64,000 nucleotides of DNA from Euryarchaeota archaeon. Lineage in GTDB: Archaea; Thermoplasmatota; SW-10-69-26; JACQPN01. The notes under the pieces are model-generated. The model made no database searches. It saw nothing but the letters and a program-made list of their open reading frames with translations, and was not told the origin of the DNA. Below are positions 14,981 to 24,027 of this stretch, piece by piece. Every line of letters begins with the position of its first letter. The first letter of the stretch is position 1. The stretch spans positions 1 to 64,000 of the forward strand of contig JACQPN010000022.1 in assembly GCA_016207515.1 (NCBI GenBank). Reading direction: 5' to 3'. The position numbers and the translations under genes were made by a program.

Positions 14981-16123
14981 ATTGGGCTCGTCTGGAACTC
15001 CTTGGGTGTTCTTGGCCTCGTGGCCGTGGCGTTCTTACTCGTGATGGCGGCGGTGGTCTACAAGGCCGGTCCACGGCGCGGGGTCAACCGTGTACTGGCC
15101 TTGACGCTCTTCGTGGAGGCCATCCTGATATCCGCGTGCGATGACGGTATAAGCATCTTCCTCACCGATCCTCGCGATTATTACGGGAGCCAAGTCATCC
15201 ATTCCATCACTCATCTTGCGTTGCCGTTCCTCTACCTGGTATTCATCGGCGCCGCCATCGACACGCGCCTCGTGCGTCCGCTTCGGCACCCGGCCGCCCC
15301 GGTGATCATCGTTTCACTTCTTTTCGTCGCCCAGGTCCTCAGGTTCGTGTACCGAGACCAAGTCATCGTGGGCCTCGATCGCCCGTGGTTTGCCACTGGG
15401 GGCTTCGTCCCGGGGCCGGGCTTCGCCCTGATACTGCAGTTCTCCGCCATCGTTTCCCTGTTCGGCCTCGTTGTGACAGTCGATGCCTGGCGGAGAGCGG
15501 CCTCCGAAGCGGCAAAGCGGCGAGCCCGGGCGTACGCCATCGCGTTCGCTGCGCGAGACCTCTATTGGGCCGTTCTTCTCCTCCTCGTCCTTCCGTTTGG
15601 GGATCCGTATCACGACGTGTTCTGGGGGATCGTCTTTACGCAGTCGATGCCCTTGGCGAGCATAGTGTTCGTCTCGCTTCTCGGTTACGGGATATTGAAG
15701 ACCCAACTCTTCGAGATAGACCTCAAGATCAAGTGGACCATCCGGAGAGGGACCGTCGTCGGGGCTTTCCTCTTGGTCTTCTTGACGGTCGCGGAGGTCG
15801 TGCAGATCCTGGTGTCCGACGCGTTCGGGATCGCGGCGGGGCTCGCTGCCGTGGGGTCGCTGTTCTTCGTCCGCCAAAGGTTACAAAAGGCCGCTGATGG
15901 TCTGGCCGACACGGTGATGCCTTCGGTGGGGGAGAATGAGGAGTACCCGACGTCGCGCAAAGCGGATGTGTATCGAGCGACCGTCGAAGAGATACTAGGG
16001 GATCGGGCGGTCACCGAGAAGGAACGCTCCATCCTGAACCGGCTTCGCGAGAAACTCGAACTCGGGGATGAAACGGCGGCCGCCATCGAACGCGAGGCAC
16101 TCTCTGCAAGGGGCGTGGCTTGA
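14981..16123 (+). CDS. Array member 5: 7TM-plus-2TM membrane protein with probable ATT start
   Basis: A paralog of about 380 aa. The frame opens right after an in-frame TAG (14978-14980), and its first codons read ATT-GGG-CTC-GTC-TGG-AAC, giving the residues GLVWN that open members 6 and 7. No ATG, GTG or TTG precedes this, so the conserved N-terminus can be made only if translation starts at ATT 14981; a TTG at 15002 would cut seven residues at the first membrane helix. The rest is standard: seven segments, linker FEIDLKIKWTIRRGTVVGAF, two helices and the C-terminal YPTSRKADVYRATVEEILGD, VTEKERSILNRLREKLEL. Member 4 ends immediately before it. Confidence 0.82.
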   Translation: MGLVWNSLGVLGLVAVAFLLVMAAVVYKAGPRRGVNRVLALTLFVEAILISACDDGISIFLTDPRDYYGSQVIHSITHLALPFLYLVFIGAAIDTRLVRPLRHPAAPVIIVSLLFVAQVLRFVYRDQVIVGLDRPWFATGGFVPGPGFALILQFSAIVSLFGLVVTVDAWRRAASEAAKRRARAYAIAFAARDLYWAVLLLLVLPFGDPYHDVFWGIVFTQSMPLASIVFVSLLGYGILKTQLFEIDLKIKWTIRRGTVVGAFLLVFLTVAEVVQILVSDAFGIAAGLAAVGSLFFVRQRLQKAADGLADTVMPSVGENEEYPTSRKADVYRATVEEILGDRAVTEKERSILNRLREKLELGDETAAAIEREALSARGVA

Positions 16124-17272
16124 GTGGGTCTCGTCTGGGAGCCGCTTGGTATCCCCGGGATCGTCGTAGGAGTGCTAGACGTCTTTCTCGCGTGGCTGGT
16201 TTTCACGTCCCGGCCCGATCGGAAGCAGAACCGGCTCTTGGCCCTGCTCTTCTTCCTTAGTGTTTTCATCATGGGTGGCAGGTACGGCCTGCGCCTCCTC
16301 TTCGACGACCCAGCATCGGCGTTCGCCGTCTACATGGTCGGGGAGATGGCAATCCCGCTTTGGGGATTGACGTACGTCGCCTTCCTTTCTACGCTTGATT
16401 CTCCCATCTCCAGGTTCCTGCGCCGCAAGAGCGTCCAAGTCGGTGTGGCGTTCCTCTTCGCGGCGAGGGGGATTTATGGCGTGGCGCTCACCGGCCCTGC
16501 GAACCGCTCGGTATCGCCCCTCGCCCATTTTCGCGGCTGGACGGTCGGCGGAGGGGCGCTCTTGCTCGGTGACTACGATCAGTATCTTTTCTACATCCTG
16601 TGGATCCTTGGCATCGTGACCGCGTTTTCGGCATTGATGACGGCCCGTCCGGGGCCGCACAAAGACCAGATGCGTTGGTACACCGTGGCATTCGTCGCCC
16701 AGGACGCCGTGCTTTTCTCTTGGCTCGCGTATCTCGATTTCCTGGCCCCGGCGACGTTCACGGCCTCCGACGAAGCCATCCTATTCCTCGGGCCGCCGTT
16801 GGCAGGGCTGCTCCTCGACGTCTTCCTCGCGTACGGGATGCTCCGGACGCAACTCTTCGATGTCGACGTCAGGATAAAGTGGACGATCAAGCAATCGACT
16901 GTGGCCGCGGCATTCATCGCCGTCTTCTTCATCGCCAGCGAGGCCGCCCAGCAGTTCTTCGCGTCCAGTCTCGGCTCCTATGCGGGGATAGTGGCCGCTG
17001 GGTTACTCGTCTTCGCCATCGCGCCCCTCCAAAGGGCCGCCGACAAAGTAGCGGACGCCGCCATGCCGCGCGTGAACGACACCTCCGAGTACTTGTCGTT
17101 CCGAAAACTCGAAGTCTACCGCGCTGCGCTCGAAGGGGCCGTGGCGGACGGCGTTGTCACGGAGCGTGAACGCGAGATACTCTCGCGCTTGAGGGACAAG
17201 CTCGGTATCACCGACCGGGATGCGGCGGCCATGGAGTCCGACGTGATGGCCGCGGCGAGGGGGGCCGCGTAG
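16124..17272 (+). CDS. Array member 6: 7TM-plus-2TM membrane protein
   Basis: A 382-aa paralog starting with GTG immediately after the stop of member 5. N-terminus GLVWEPLG, seven hydrophobic segments, linker FDVDVRIKWTIKQSTVAAAF, two helices (second: YAGIVAAGLLVFAIAPL), then DKVADAAMP and the C-terminal domain (YLSFRKLEVYRAALEGAVAD, VTEREREILSRLRDKLGI). A stretch of 25 residues across the linker is identical in protein to member 7 yet differs at about 11 synonymous positions, showing purifying selection rather than recent copying. Function unknown. Confidence 0.88.
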   Translation: MGLVWEPLGIPGIVVGVLDVFLAWLVFTSRPDRKQNRLLALLFFLSVFIMGGRYGLRLLFDDPASAFAVYMVGEMAIPLWGLTYVAFLSTLDSPISRFLRRKSVQVGVAFLFAARGIYGVALTGPANRSVSPLAHFRGWTVGGGALLLGDYDQYLFYILWILGIVTAFSALMTARPGPHKDQMRWYTVAFVAQDAVLFSWLAYLDFLAPATFTASDEAILFLGPPLAGLLLDVFLAYGMLRTQLFDVDVRIKWTIKQSTVAAAFIAVFFIASEAAQQFFASSLGSYAGIVAAGLLVFAIAPLQRAADKVADAAMPRVNDTSEYLSFRKLEVYRAALEGAVADGVVTEREREILSRLRDKLGITDRDAAAMESDVMAAARGAA

Positions 17273-18420
17273 ATGGGCCTCGTCTGGAATGATCATGCGA
17301 TCCCCTCCATTGTCGCGTGGCTTCTCGCGTGGGGCCTTGCCGCCGTCATCTATTCCGCGGCGCCGCGAAGGCTACAGAACCCACTATTGGCTTTGATGCT
17401 CTTCACGGACGGCGCAGCCATCACGGCCGGGACGGGCATTATCTACCTCCTCGACGACCCGGCCCAAGTCTACGGGATGCAGATGGTGAACGTGACCTGC
17501 GGGATCTTTGGTCTGGCACTCTACCCGCTTTTCCTGTCCACGTTGGACACCGCCATCGTCCGGCCGCTAAAGCACCGGCTCGTGCGAGGAACGACTCTTG
17601 TGGCCGTGGCGGCCCTCCAGACCTACCGTTTCATCAATCCCGACTACTTCGTCGTCGGCGTCCAACGCGTGAGCTACGCGCCGTACGACGCCATCTTGAA
17701 TCCCGACTACACAAACACCATCTTCTGGGTGGTCGCCGCGTTGCTCCTGTTTGGCGCGCTCGCCGCGTTCGCCGCCTACCGCGCCGCGCCACGGGCAAGC
17801 GCCGAGCGAGCGCGCGCCCAAGCGTTCGCCACCGCATTCGTCACCAGGGACGTCTTGAGCGTGACCCTTTTCATGGCCTTCGTGCTCACGCAAGCGGCCG
17901 CGCAAGAGAACCCATTCACGAGCGTCCTAAACTACATCTCCGCCTTCCCCCTGATCCTCTTCGTGCTTCTCGTGTCCTATGGGATCGTGCGGACCCACCT
18001 GTTCGACGTCGACCTCAAGATCAAGTGGACCATCAAACAATCCACGGTCGCCGCCGCCTTCATCGCAGTCTTCTTCATCGCGAGCGAAGCGGCCCAGGCG
18101 TTCTTCGCCGGAAGCCTCGGCCCGTATGTCGGGATCGTGGCGGCGGGCGCCCTCGTCTTCGCCCTCGCTCCACTGCAGCGCGCAGCGGATCGCGTCGCGA
18201 ACGCCGCGATGCCCCAGTGAATCCGACGGCCGAGTACCTGACCTACAAGAAGCTCGAGGTCTACCGTGCGACCATCGAGGGTGCGCTCGAGGACGGCGAA
18301 ATAACTGAACGTGAGCGTACCATGCTCATGCGGCTGCGCGACAAGCTAGGAATTGCCGAGGCGGACGCGCGGGCATTGGAGCTGGAACTGGTCGGCAAGG
18401 CGAGCCGGGCCACCACCTGA
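17273..18420 (+). pseudogene. Array member 7: paralog with a one-base frameshift before its C-terminal domain
   Basis: The membrane part runs from ATG 17273 to a TGA at 18218-18220. Immediately afterwards the missing C-terminal domain continues in another frame (VNPTAEYLTYKKLEVYRA, then ITERERTMLMRLRDKLGI) to a TGA at 18418-18420. Aligning with member 6 (AAMPRVNDTSEYL) shows that one base is missing between 18211 and 18217. The downstream part is still well conserved, so the lesion is recent, a sequencing error, or a site of recoding. If real, the product would be a receptor-like membrane domain without the cytoplasmic module, the mirror image of member 1. There is no homopolymer longer than CCCC at the site. 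Confidence 0.8.
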
Positions 18421-18435
18421 CGACCCGGCCAGCAA

Positions 18436-18444
18436 CATTTATCT
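18436..18444 (+). promoter_or_regulatory. TATA box of array member 8
   Basis: CATTTATCT is centred 27 nt before the GTG at 18467, suggesting a leaderless transcript independent of members 1-7. Confidence 0.55.
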
Positions 18445-18466
18445 CGGGTCGGACCCGTCAGTTGCC

Positions 18467-19795
18467 GTGGCCTTTCCGCTTCCACCGCTCGATGCCGGCT
18501 CCGTGCTCTACCTTCTCGCCGGGGCTGGAATGCTCTTCACGGCGCTCGTCCTCCTGTACTTCGACTTCAGGAGCCGCGTGAACCAGACATTCGCGCTCTT
18601 CCTCACTGTGCGGGGGATAGGGAACGCTCTCAATCCGTGGTTTCTCATACCCGAAACGACGGATCTTGCGGGTCGCCTCCAGCCATACTTCTGGATTGCA
18701 GTGCCCTTCGCCACGGCGCTCTTCTACCTGGCTTTCCGAGCCCGATATGCGGGCCGTCCAGCAGGGCGCATGCTTCCCGTTCTGATCGTCGTCACGGCTC
18801 TTGTCGCCGAGGGGCTCTATGCCTCCGACCATTCCCTCTTCGCCGCGTCCACGTCCACTGCTCTCGTGCCGGGGGACCCAGGCCCCCTGTTCGTGCTGTT
18901 CTTCCTTGTGCCGACGAGTTACGCGGCGGTCGCCGCCCTACTTTCGCGCGAGCTCCGGGGCGGGAAGCCAGGGCCGCGGTCCCAGTCGCTCCTCATCGTC
19001 GCCGCCGGTTTTGCACTGGACGCGGCGTTCCTCGTTGGATTCATCCCCACGGGCTACTTGTTGACCCTCTTCGATCCGACCGTCCAAGCGCTCCTCGATC
19101 TCCCGGCGGCGACAAGCCCCATCGGGATCGCCGGGCTCGTGACCATAGTCCTCACCGCCGTTTTCCTGGCCATCGCCTGGCGTAACGTAGGATCAAACCC
19201 TGAGGCGACGAGCAGGGCCGCGGTCTCCCGCTACGGTGTGGCGATGACGGCTGCGCTTGCTTCTGGCATCTTCACGAGCGCAGTCTTGGCACTGCGCTTC
19301 GATCCGGCTGGGTTTTGGGTGGGCGGAGTCGACGCCTTCTGGACCCTCGCCCTCCCCGTTCTCGTCGGGTATGCCCTTCTCAAGCACCAGCTCTTCGACA
19401 TCGACGTGCGCGCCAAGTGGACCATCAAACGTGGGACACTCGCCGCAATGTTCCTCGCGGTCTTCTTCGTCGTCGCCCAGCTTGCCCAGAATTTCCTCTC
19501 CGATGAATATGGGCTAGTCGTCGGCGGGGTCGCGGCAGGGCTAATGCTCTTCGCCCTGTCGCCGCTACAACGCGTCGCCGAGGACGTCGCGAACGCCGCC
19601 ATGCCAGGCGTCAAATCCTTCAACGAGATGAGCCACCCCGAGAGGCTCGCAGCGTACCTACGCTCCGCGAAGATCGCCTGGGCCGACGGGGCCATCGACA
19701 GGAGCGAACGGGCGATGCTCGATGGCCTGCGCGAGACGCTCGGCCTTTCCACCGATGAGGCGACGCGCCTTGAATCGGAGGCGTCGCGGGCCTAG
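18467..19795 (+). CDS. Array member 8: larger polytopic membrane protein, second subfamily
   Basis: A 442-aa protein; the GTG at 18467 was chosen from the TATA box spacing, because earlier residues in the frame copy the end of member 7 in another frame. The N-terminus (VLYLLAGAGMLFTALVLLYF) differs from members 3-7 and resembles member 9. About eight hydrophobic segments precede the linker FDIDVRAKWTIKRGTLAAMF, then two helices around the loop LSDEYGLVVGGVAAG and the C-terminal domain (RLAAYLRSAKIAWADGAIDR, SERAMLDGLRETLGL). The DGAIDRSERAML pattern is the clearest TerB-like version of that domain. Function unknown. Confidence 0.88.
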   Translation: MAFPLPPLDAGSVLYLLAGAGMLFTALVLLYFDFRSRVNQTFALFLTVRGIGNALNPWFLIPETTDLAGRLQPYFWIAVPFATALFYLAFRARYAGRPAGRMLPVLIVVTALVAEGLYASDHSLFAASTSTALVPGDPGPLFVLFFLVPTSYAAVAALLSRELRGGKPGPRSQSLLIVAAGFALDAAFLVGFIPTGYLLTLFDPTVQALLDLPAATSPIGIAGLVTIVLTAVFLAIAWRNVGSNPEATSRAAVSRYGVAMTAALASGIFTSAVLALRFDPAGFWVGGVDAFWTLALPVLVGYALLKHQLFDIDVRAKWTIKRGTLAAMFLAVFFVVAQLAQNFLSDEYGLVVGGVAAGLMLFALSPLQRVAEDVANAAMPGVKSFNEMSHPERLAAYLRSAKIAWADGAIDRSERAMLDGLRETLGLSTDEATRLESEASRA

Positions 19796-19808
19796 GGACA
19801 CACGGTCA

Positions 19809-19820
19809 GGTTTATCTTTT
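19809..19820 (+). promoter_or_regulatory. TATA box of array member 9
   Basis: GGTTTATCTTTT is centred 27 nt before the GTG at 19840, the same spacing as for member 8. Confidence 0.55.
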
Positions 19821-19839
19821 CCGAAGTCGTGGTTCGACC

Positions 19840-21174
19840 GTGGCGTGGCCTCCGCCCCTTACCATCGAGATCGTCCTGAGCATCGTAGCCGGCGGAGGGA
19901 TGGTCGTCCTCGCGCTCGCGCTCCTTTACCTGGATTTCAACAGCCTTCTGAGCCGTGCGTTCGGCGTCTTCCTCCTGGCCCGCGCTTACACGAACCTGAT
20001 GCCGGTCTTTCTCGAGATCGGGCCCGACCTCGCGGGCCGTCTCTACCCGTACGCGGCGATCGTGGTGGCGCCTGCTGCCATATATTTCCTCCTTGTCTAC
20101 CGCGAAAGATACTCGAGCGCCTCTCCTAGGCCAAGGCTCCGCCTCGCGCTCCTCGTCGCCACGTTGGCTCTCCAAGCGGCCTACCTCCTCGACCATTCGC
20201 TCTTCGGCGCCTACACGGTCTCGTCCGACGGGTCGGTCTCGGACATGGCCGGGCCGCTGCGGACGGTGGACGACGCGGCGCCGCTCGCGTATGCCCTCGT
20301 CGCGCTGGTATTGGCGAAGGATTGCGCTGGCAGCCGCACGGGTCCGCGCTCGCAGGCCCTCAAACTCGCTTCCCTGGGTTTCGCCCTCGATGCGACGTTT
20401 CTCATCGTGACCCAGGTCACTGGCCTTCTCTCCCTCGTCGCTGTGCCGCTGCGGCCCGGCGAACAGGTGCCGGGCGTGAACGCGGGCGGGATGTGGGCTA
20501 CCATCGGTCTAGCGATGCGCCTCGCGGGTCTCCTTCCATTGGCGCTTCTTGCCATAGGCCCGCTACGAAAGGCACCCGAGGGCGCCGACCCGCGGCGATG
20601 GTGGGCCCGTTACTCGGTGCTCGTCGCGGCCGCCGCCGGGTCGGCGGTGCTCACGGTCGTAGGTGGCGTCTACGGGTGGTTCGACGCGTTCTTGGGCTAC
20701 CTCATCGTGGACCGCGTCTGGACGGTTCTGTTCCCGCTCTTCATCATGTACGCGCTCGTACGGCACCGTCTATTCGAGGTGGACGTCAAGATAAAGTGGA
20801 CGATCAGCCGCGGCACGATGGCCGCCGCGTTCCTCGCCGTGTTCTTCGTCGTTGCCCAACTCGCCCAGGCGTACTTGACGAGCGAGTATGGGCTGCTCCT
20901 TGGCGGAGTGTCGGCGGGCCTGCTCCTTTTCGTGCTCTCGCCGTTGCAACGGCTTGCCGAGCGCGTCGCGGAGACCGCGATGCCCGGCGTGAAGCCCGCC
21001 TCCGCCATGGACCAGTCGGAGCGGCTCCGGGCCTACCTCGAAAGCGCCCGCGTCGCCTGGGCGGACGGGGTCCTCGACAAAAGTGAGCGCGCGATGCTCG
21101 AACGGTTGAGGGAGACCCTAGGCCTCTCGCTCGAGGACGCGAGCCGCCTCGAACGCGAAGCGGCGGCGGCCTAG
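19840..21174 (+). CDS. Array member 9: larger polytopic membrane protein, second subfamily
   Basis: A 444-aa protein most similar to member 8: N-terminus LSIVAGGGMVVLALALLYLD, about eight hydrophobic segments, linker FEVDVKIKWTISRGTMAAAF, loop LTSEYGLLLGGVSAG, and C-terminal domain RLRAYLESARVAWADGVLDK, SERAMLERLRETLGL. It ends the array; the next gene converges on it after about 100 bases. Members 8 and 9 each have their own leaderless promoter, so they can be expressed separately from the coupled block of members 1-7. Function unknown. Confidence 0.88.
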   Translation: MAWPPPLTIEIVLSIVAGGGMVVLALALLYLDFNSLLSRAFGVFLLARAYTNLMPVFLEIGPDLAGRLYPYAAIVVAPAAIYFLLVYRERYSSASPRPRLRLALLVATLALQAAYLLDHSLFGAYTVSSDGSVSDMAGPLRTVDDAAPLAYALVALVLAKDCAGSRTGPRSQALKLASLGFALDATFLIVTQVTGLLSLVAVPLRPGEQVPGVNAGGMWATIGLAMRLAGLLPLALLAIGPLRKAPEGADPRRWWARYSVLVAAAAGSAVLTVVGGVYGWFDAFLGYLIVDRVWTVLFPLFIMYALVRHRLFEVDVKIKWTISRGTMAAAFLAVFFVVAQLAQAYLTSEYGLLLGGVSAGLLLFVLSPLQRLAERVAETAMPGVKPASAMDQSERLRAYLESARVAWADGVLDKSERAMLERLRETLGLSLEDASRLEREAAAA

Positions 21175-21278
21175 GAGTAGTCGTGACGCCCGCGATGGGC
21201 GCGTTCCGCCCGCGCCGTGCGGCATCCGCTGTGAAAAACCCCCTCGTATGTTCCCGCCGCCACGTTCTGGAATGCGCC

Positions 21279-23900
21279 CTAGATCCAGCCCACCGGCAGG
21301 TTCGAGCACCACGCGTTCCACGCCATCGTGAGATGGTCGACGGTCGGATTGAACGCCGGGTCGCTGCCTTGCCAATAGCCGCCGTTCCAGCTTCCCGTCA
21401 GGTGCTGCCTGCACTTCGAATCGATCACGAACCACTTGGCCTCGCCTGCGGGACGCGGAAGGGTCGCATTCGTGCCCGTGGCCGCGTTCACCATCTGTTC
21501 TAGTTGAGCCCGGTAGGGGCCTACACCATCGATGAGGCCGAAGACCACGCCGTGCCCCTGGTACATGTGGTTGTACGGGGAGTTGGGCCAAGTGGTGCTT
21601 CCCACGGTAAGGCCGGTGTCCGGGACGACGTTGTGATAGACCAGGTCTCGTAGCTCCGAGCGTGTGAGGACGCCGTCCCCGAGTGCGCACGCTGTGGCCG
21701 CGCTTCCGCACGCGACCGGTGCTCCGGATGCGATCACTCCAGCCCCCTCGGGGCCCGGTGTAGTGTCCTCCAGGAGTTCCCGGGCTTCCTGGAGCACCTG
21801 GGCTATCATGCCTGCCGTCACCGGGGCGGCATTGCTCGTCCCGCTGTGCGTGCCCATGCCCGTCGCCGTGGTGCCGCCGGTACTCGGATAAGAACTGCCG
21901 ATGCTACTCACGTCGACCGGTTTGGTCGAGCCGCTGTACGACTGCTTTGCGCCCGGGTCGACCGCGCCCACTTTCACGATCCAATCCGTCCCCTTCTGGC
22001 TGTTGAGGTAACCGAATTGCGGAGTGATGAAAGCGTTCTCCAATCCATTGCCGGCCGCGAACACCACGAACTTGCCTGCTTCGCTCGCAGTCCGCCACGT
22101 TGCGGGCGCCGGGCCCGTTGCAAGACCGTTTCGGACGGTGCAAGACACCGCGCACGATTCCCAACTGTTGGAGATCACGTCGATCCATGGTTGGCTCGCG
22201 GCCCACGTGACACCGTTGTTGCCAAGGCCCTGTACGAGGACGACGAGGCATTCGGGGCAGGTCCCGTGGATGTTGCCGACGGCGCTCGCCGCGCTACGTG
22301 TCCCGTGGTTGCTGTTCGTCCCCGCAAAACTCGCGCCGTAGCGCACGGCGCCGATGATCTTGGTTCCGGGGAGCCAATGGAGTTTGACGCCCGTTCCCGA
22401 CCCCGTCGACACCTCGAACTCCGCCCACGCCGCCGCATCGGCCGCGAGAAGCGACGCAACATTGGTGTCAGCCGTCTGCGGGATCGATATGTCGATCGCC
22501 TTCGCGCCCGGGTAGCCTGCGATGTACGTCGAAGGGTCGGTCGTGAAATCAAAATCGTTCGTCGCATCCGAGTCGAGGTTCCAAGGGTGCTGGTGCCCCA
22601 CGAAATCGTAGTGGTAGGGCGAGAAACCATCATCCACCACGGCGACGACGGTCACGGGCCGCGGTTCCACCGGGGTGGGGCCGGAGAGGGTCGTGTTGGA
22701 CGCTTGTGCCGATAGGACGCCCTCGTTGCCGCCGGCGTCGAACGCGGACACGGCGTAATAGTAGGTGGTCAAGGCATCGAGTCCCGTGTCGATGAACGCG
22801 GTCGGTGTTGCGATGCCGATTTGCGACAGCGCCTCGGGCGCGGTTCCCCGGTAGACGTTGTACCCGGCGACACCCAAGTCGTCGGACGCCGCGGTCCACA
22901 CGAGGCCGATGCTGTGATCGTCACGGGCGGTGGCGAGAAGGCCGGTCACTTGCCCGGGCGGCGTCGTGTCGATGACGCTCGGGCCGATCGTCAGGGCGGA
23001 GGGGAATCCCGTCGAGTCGTACAGTATCCCATGCACTCCAGCCGAATCCGCGAACCCCGCGTCGATGCGGATCACGAGTTCGTTTCCCTCGGCGGTGAGG
23101 TCGCCGAGATCCACCGTCTGGAGGACGATCCCGCTAGGAGTGATGGCGGGCCCACGCGCCGTTAACGCTCGGGCCTCGACGCCGTCAACGTAGAGATAGA
23201 ATTGCATCGTCGCCCCGCTCGCGGCACTACTTCCCGCCGCGGTGAACCAGAACGTCAAGGACACCGGCGCGGTCGAGAGGTCGAACCCGCCGTCGGGCGT
23301 CCAACGCCAATCAGCGTCGTATTCGCTCGAAGGGGGTGTCCCGTCGGCGGCGAAAGAGTCGTGCGCAACACTTGGCGTCGGCTTCGTGGGAGCCGCCTCG
23401 CTCAAGACGTCGCCGTCGAGGTCCATGTCCACGGGACCAAGGCCTGTGGGCCCGCTTCGAAGGTAGAGCGTTACGTCTCCCGTGCGCACCGGGGCGTCGA
23501 CCATCCGGGCCCGAAGCGAGATGGTGCCGGGGGCCCCCGAGTAGAAAGTTATCTCCGCGGTCGTCGTCCCAACCGGAATCACGCCGGCCTCCCCCGCGAG
23601 GCTTGCATAGGAGCGCAGCGTGGCCGATCCATCCTTGTAAGTCACGTCGATGTCGTCGCCCGGGTGCTCCCCACGCGCCGTGAAAGGAGCCCCGCCGCAC
23701 GAGGCGGGGATCGCGTCGACGAAAAAGTTCTCGCCCGCGAGTTGCACTTCGCCGCCAGTCGCAAGAGTTCCGGCGTGCGTTAGCAGGAGGTCGCAAACGA
23801 CCGGGTAGTCGGCCGCGGCGGGGGTAACCGCGAGCGCCGGAAGGATCAGGAGAGTCGCCACAACGAGAGCTGTCGGGTTCGCACGTCTTGGTTCACACAT
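21279..23900 (-). CDS. Secreted subtilisin-like (S8) serine protease with fibronectin type III domain
   Basis: An 873-aa precursor with a Sec signal (ALVVATLLILPALAVTPAAA, about residues 11-30). Residues 30-320 form a beta-rich N-terminal region with P-domain or lectin-like features. A fibronectin type III domain follows (about 325-415, from PGQVTGLLATARDD). The S8 catalytic triad is then visible: Asp in VVAVVDDGFSPYHYDF, His in NSNHGTRSAASAVGN and Ser in HSGTSNAAPVTAGMIAQ. The ATG at 23900 was chosen because GAGGAGG sits nine bases upstream and the signal peptide then starts at residue 1. No C-terminal PGF-CTERM anchor is present, so it is probably released for extracellular protein degradation. 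It converges on the array. Confidence 0.92.
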   Translation of the reverse strand: MCEPRRANPTALVVATLLILPALAVTPAAADYPVVCDLLLTHAGTLATGGEVQLAGENFFVDAIPASCGGAPFTARGEHPGDDIDVTYKDGSATLRSYASLAGEAGVIPVGTTTAEITFYSGAPGTISLRARMVDAPVRTGDVTLYLRSGPTGLGPVDMDLDGDVLSEAAPTKPTPSVAHDSFAADGTPPSSEYDADWRWTPDGGFDLSTAPVSLTFWFTAAGSSAASGATMQFYLYVDGVEARALTARGPAITPSGIVLQTVDLGDLTAEGNELVIRIDAGFADSAGVHGILYDSTGFPSALTIGPSVIDTTPPGQVTGLLATARDDHSIGLVWTAASDDLGVAGYNVYRGTAPEALSQIGIATPTAFIDTGLDALTTYYYAVSAFDAGGNEGVLSAQASNTTLSGPTPVEPRPVTVVAVVDDGFSPYHYDFVGHQHPWNLDSDATNDFDFTTDPSTYIAGYPGAKAIDISIPQTADTNVASLLAADAAAWAEFEVSTGSGTGVKLHWLPGTKIIGAVRYGASFAGTNSNHGTRSAASAVGNIHGTCPECLVVLVQGLGNNGVTWAASQPWIDVISNSWESCAVSCTVRNGLATGPAPATWRTASEAGKFVVFAAGNGLENAFITPQFGYLNSQKGTDWIVKVGAVDPGAKQSYSGSTKPVDVSSIGSSYPSTGGTTATGMGTHSGTSNAAPVTAGMIAQVLQEARELLEDTTPGPEGAGVIASGAPVACGSAATACALGDGVLTRSELRDLVYHNVVPDTGLTVGSTTWPNSPYNHMYQGHGVVFGLIDGVGPYRAQLEQMVNAATGTNATLPRPAGEAKWFVIDSKCRQHLTGSWNGGYWQGSDPAFNPTVDHLTMAWNAWCSNLPVGWI

Positions 23901-24027
23901 CAGTCCAGCCTCCTCTTGAAAGGACTTGGACACACCACGGGATAGGTCACGATAAGCCTTTCTCCGGTGCAAAGCCGCCATCACATGGCGATACGGTCAG
24001 CGCGGTCCCCGCGACGCGCGACTTGAC

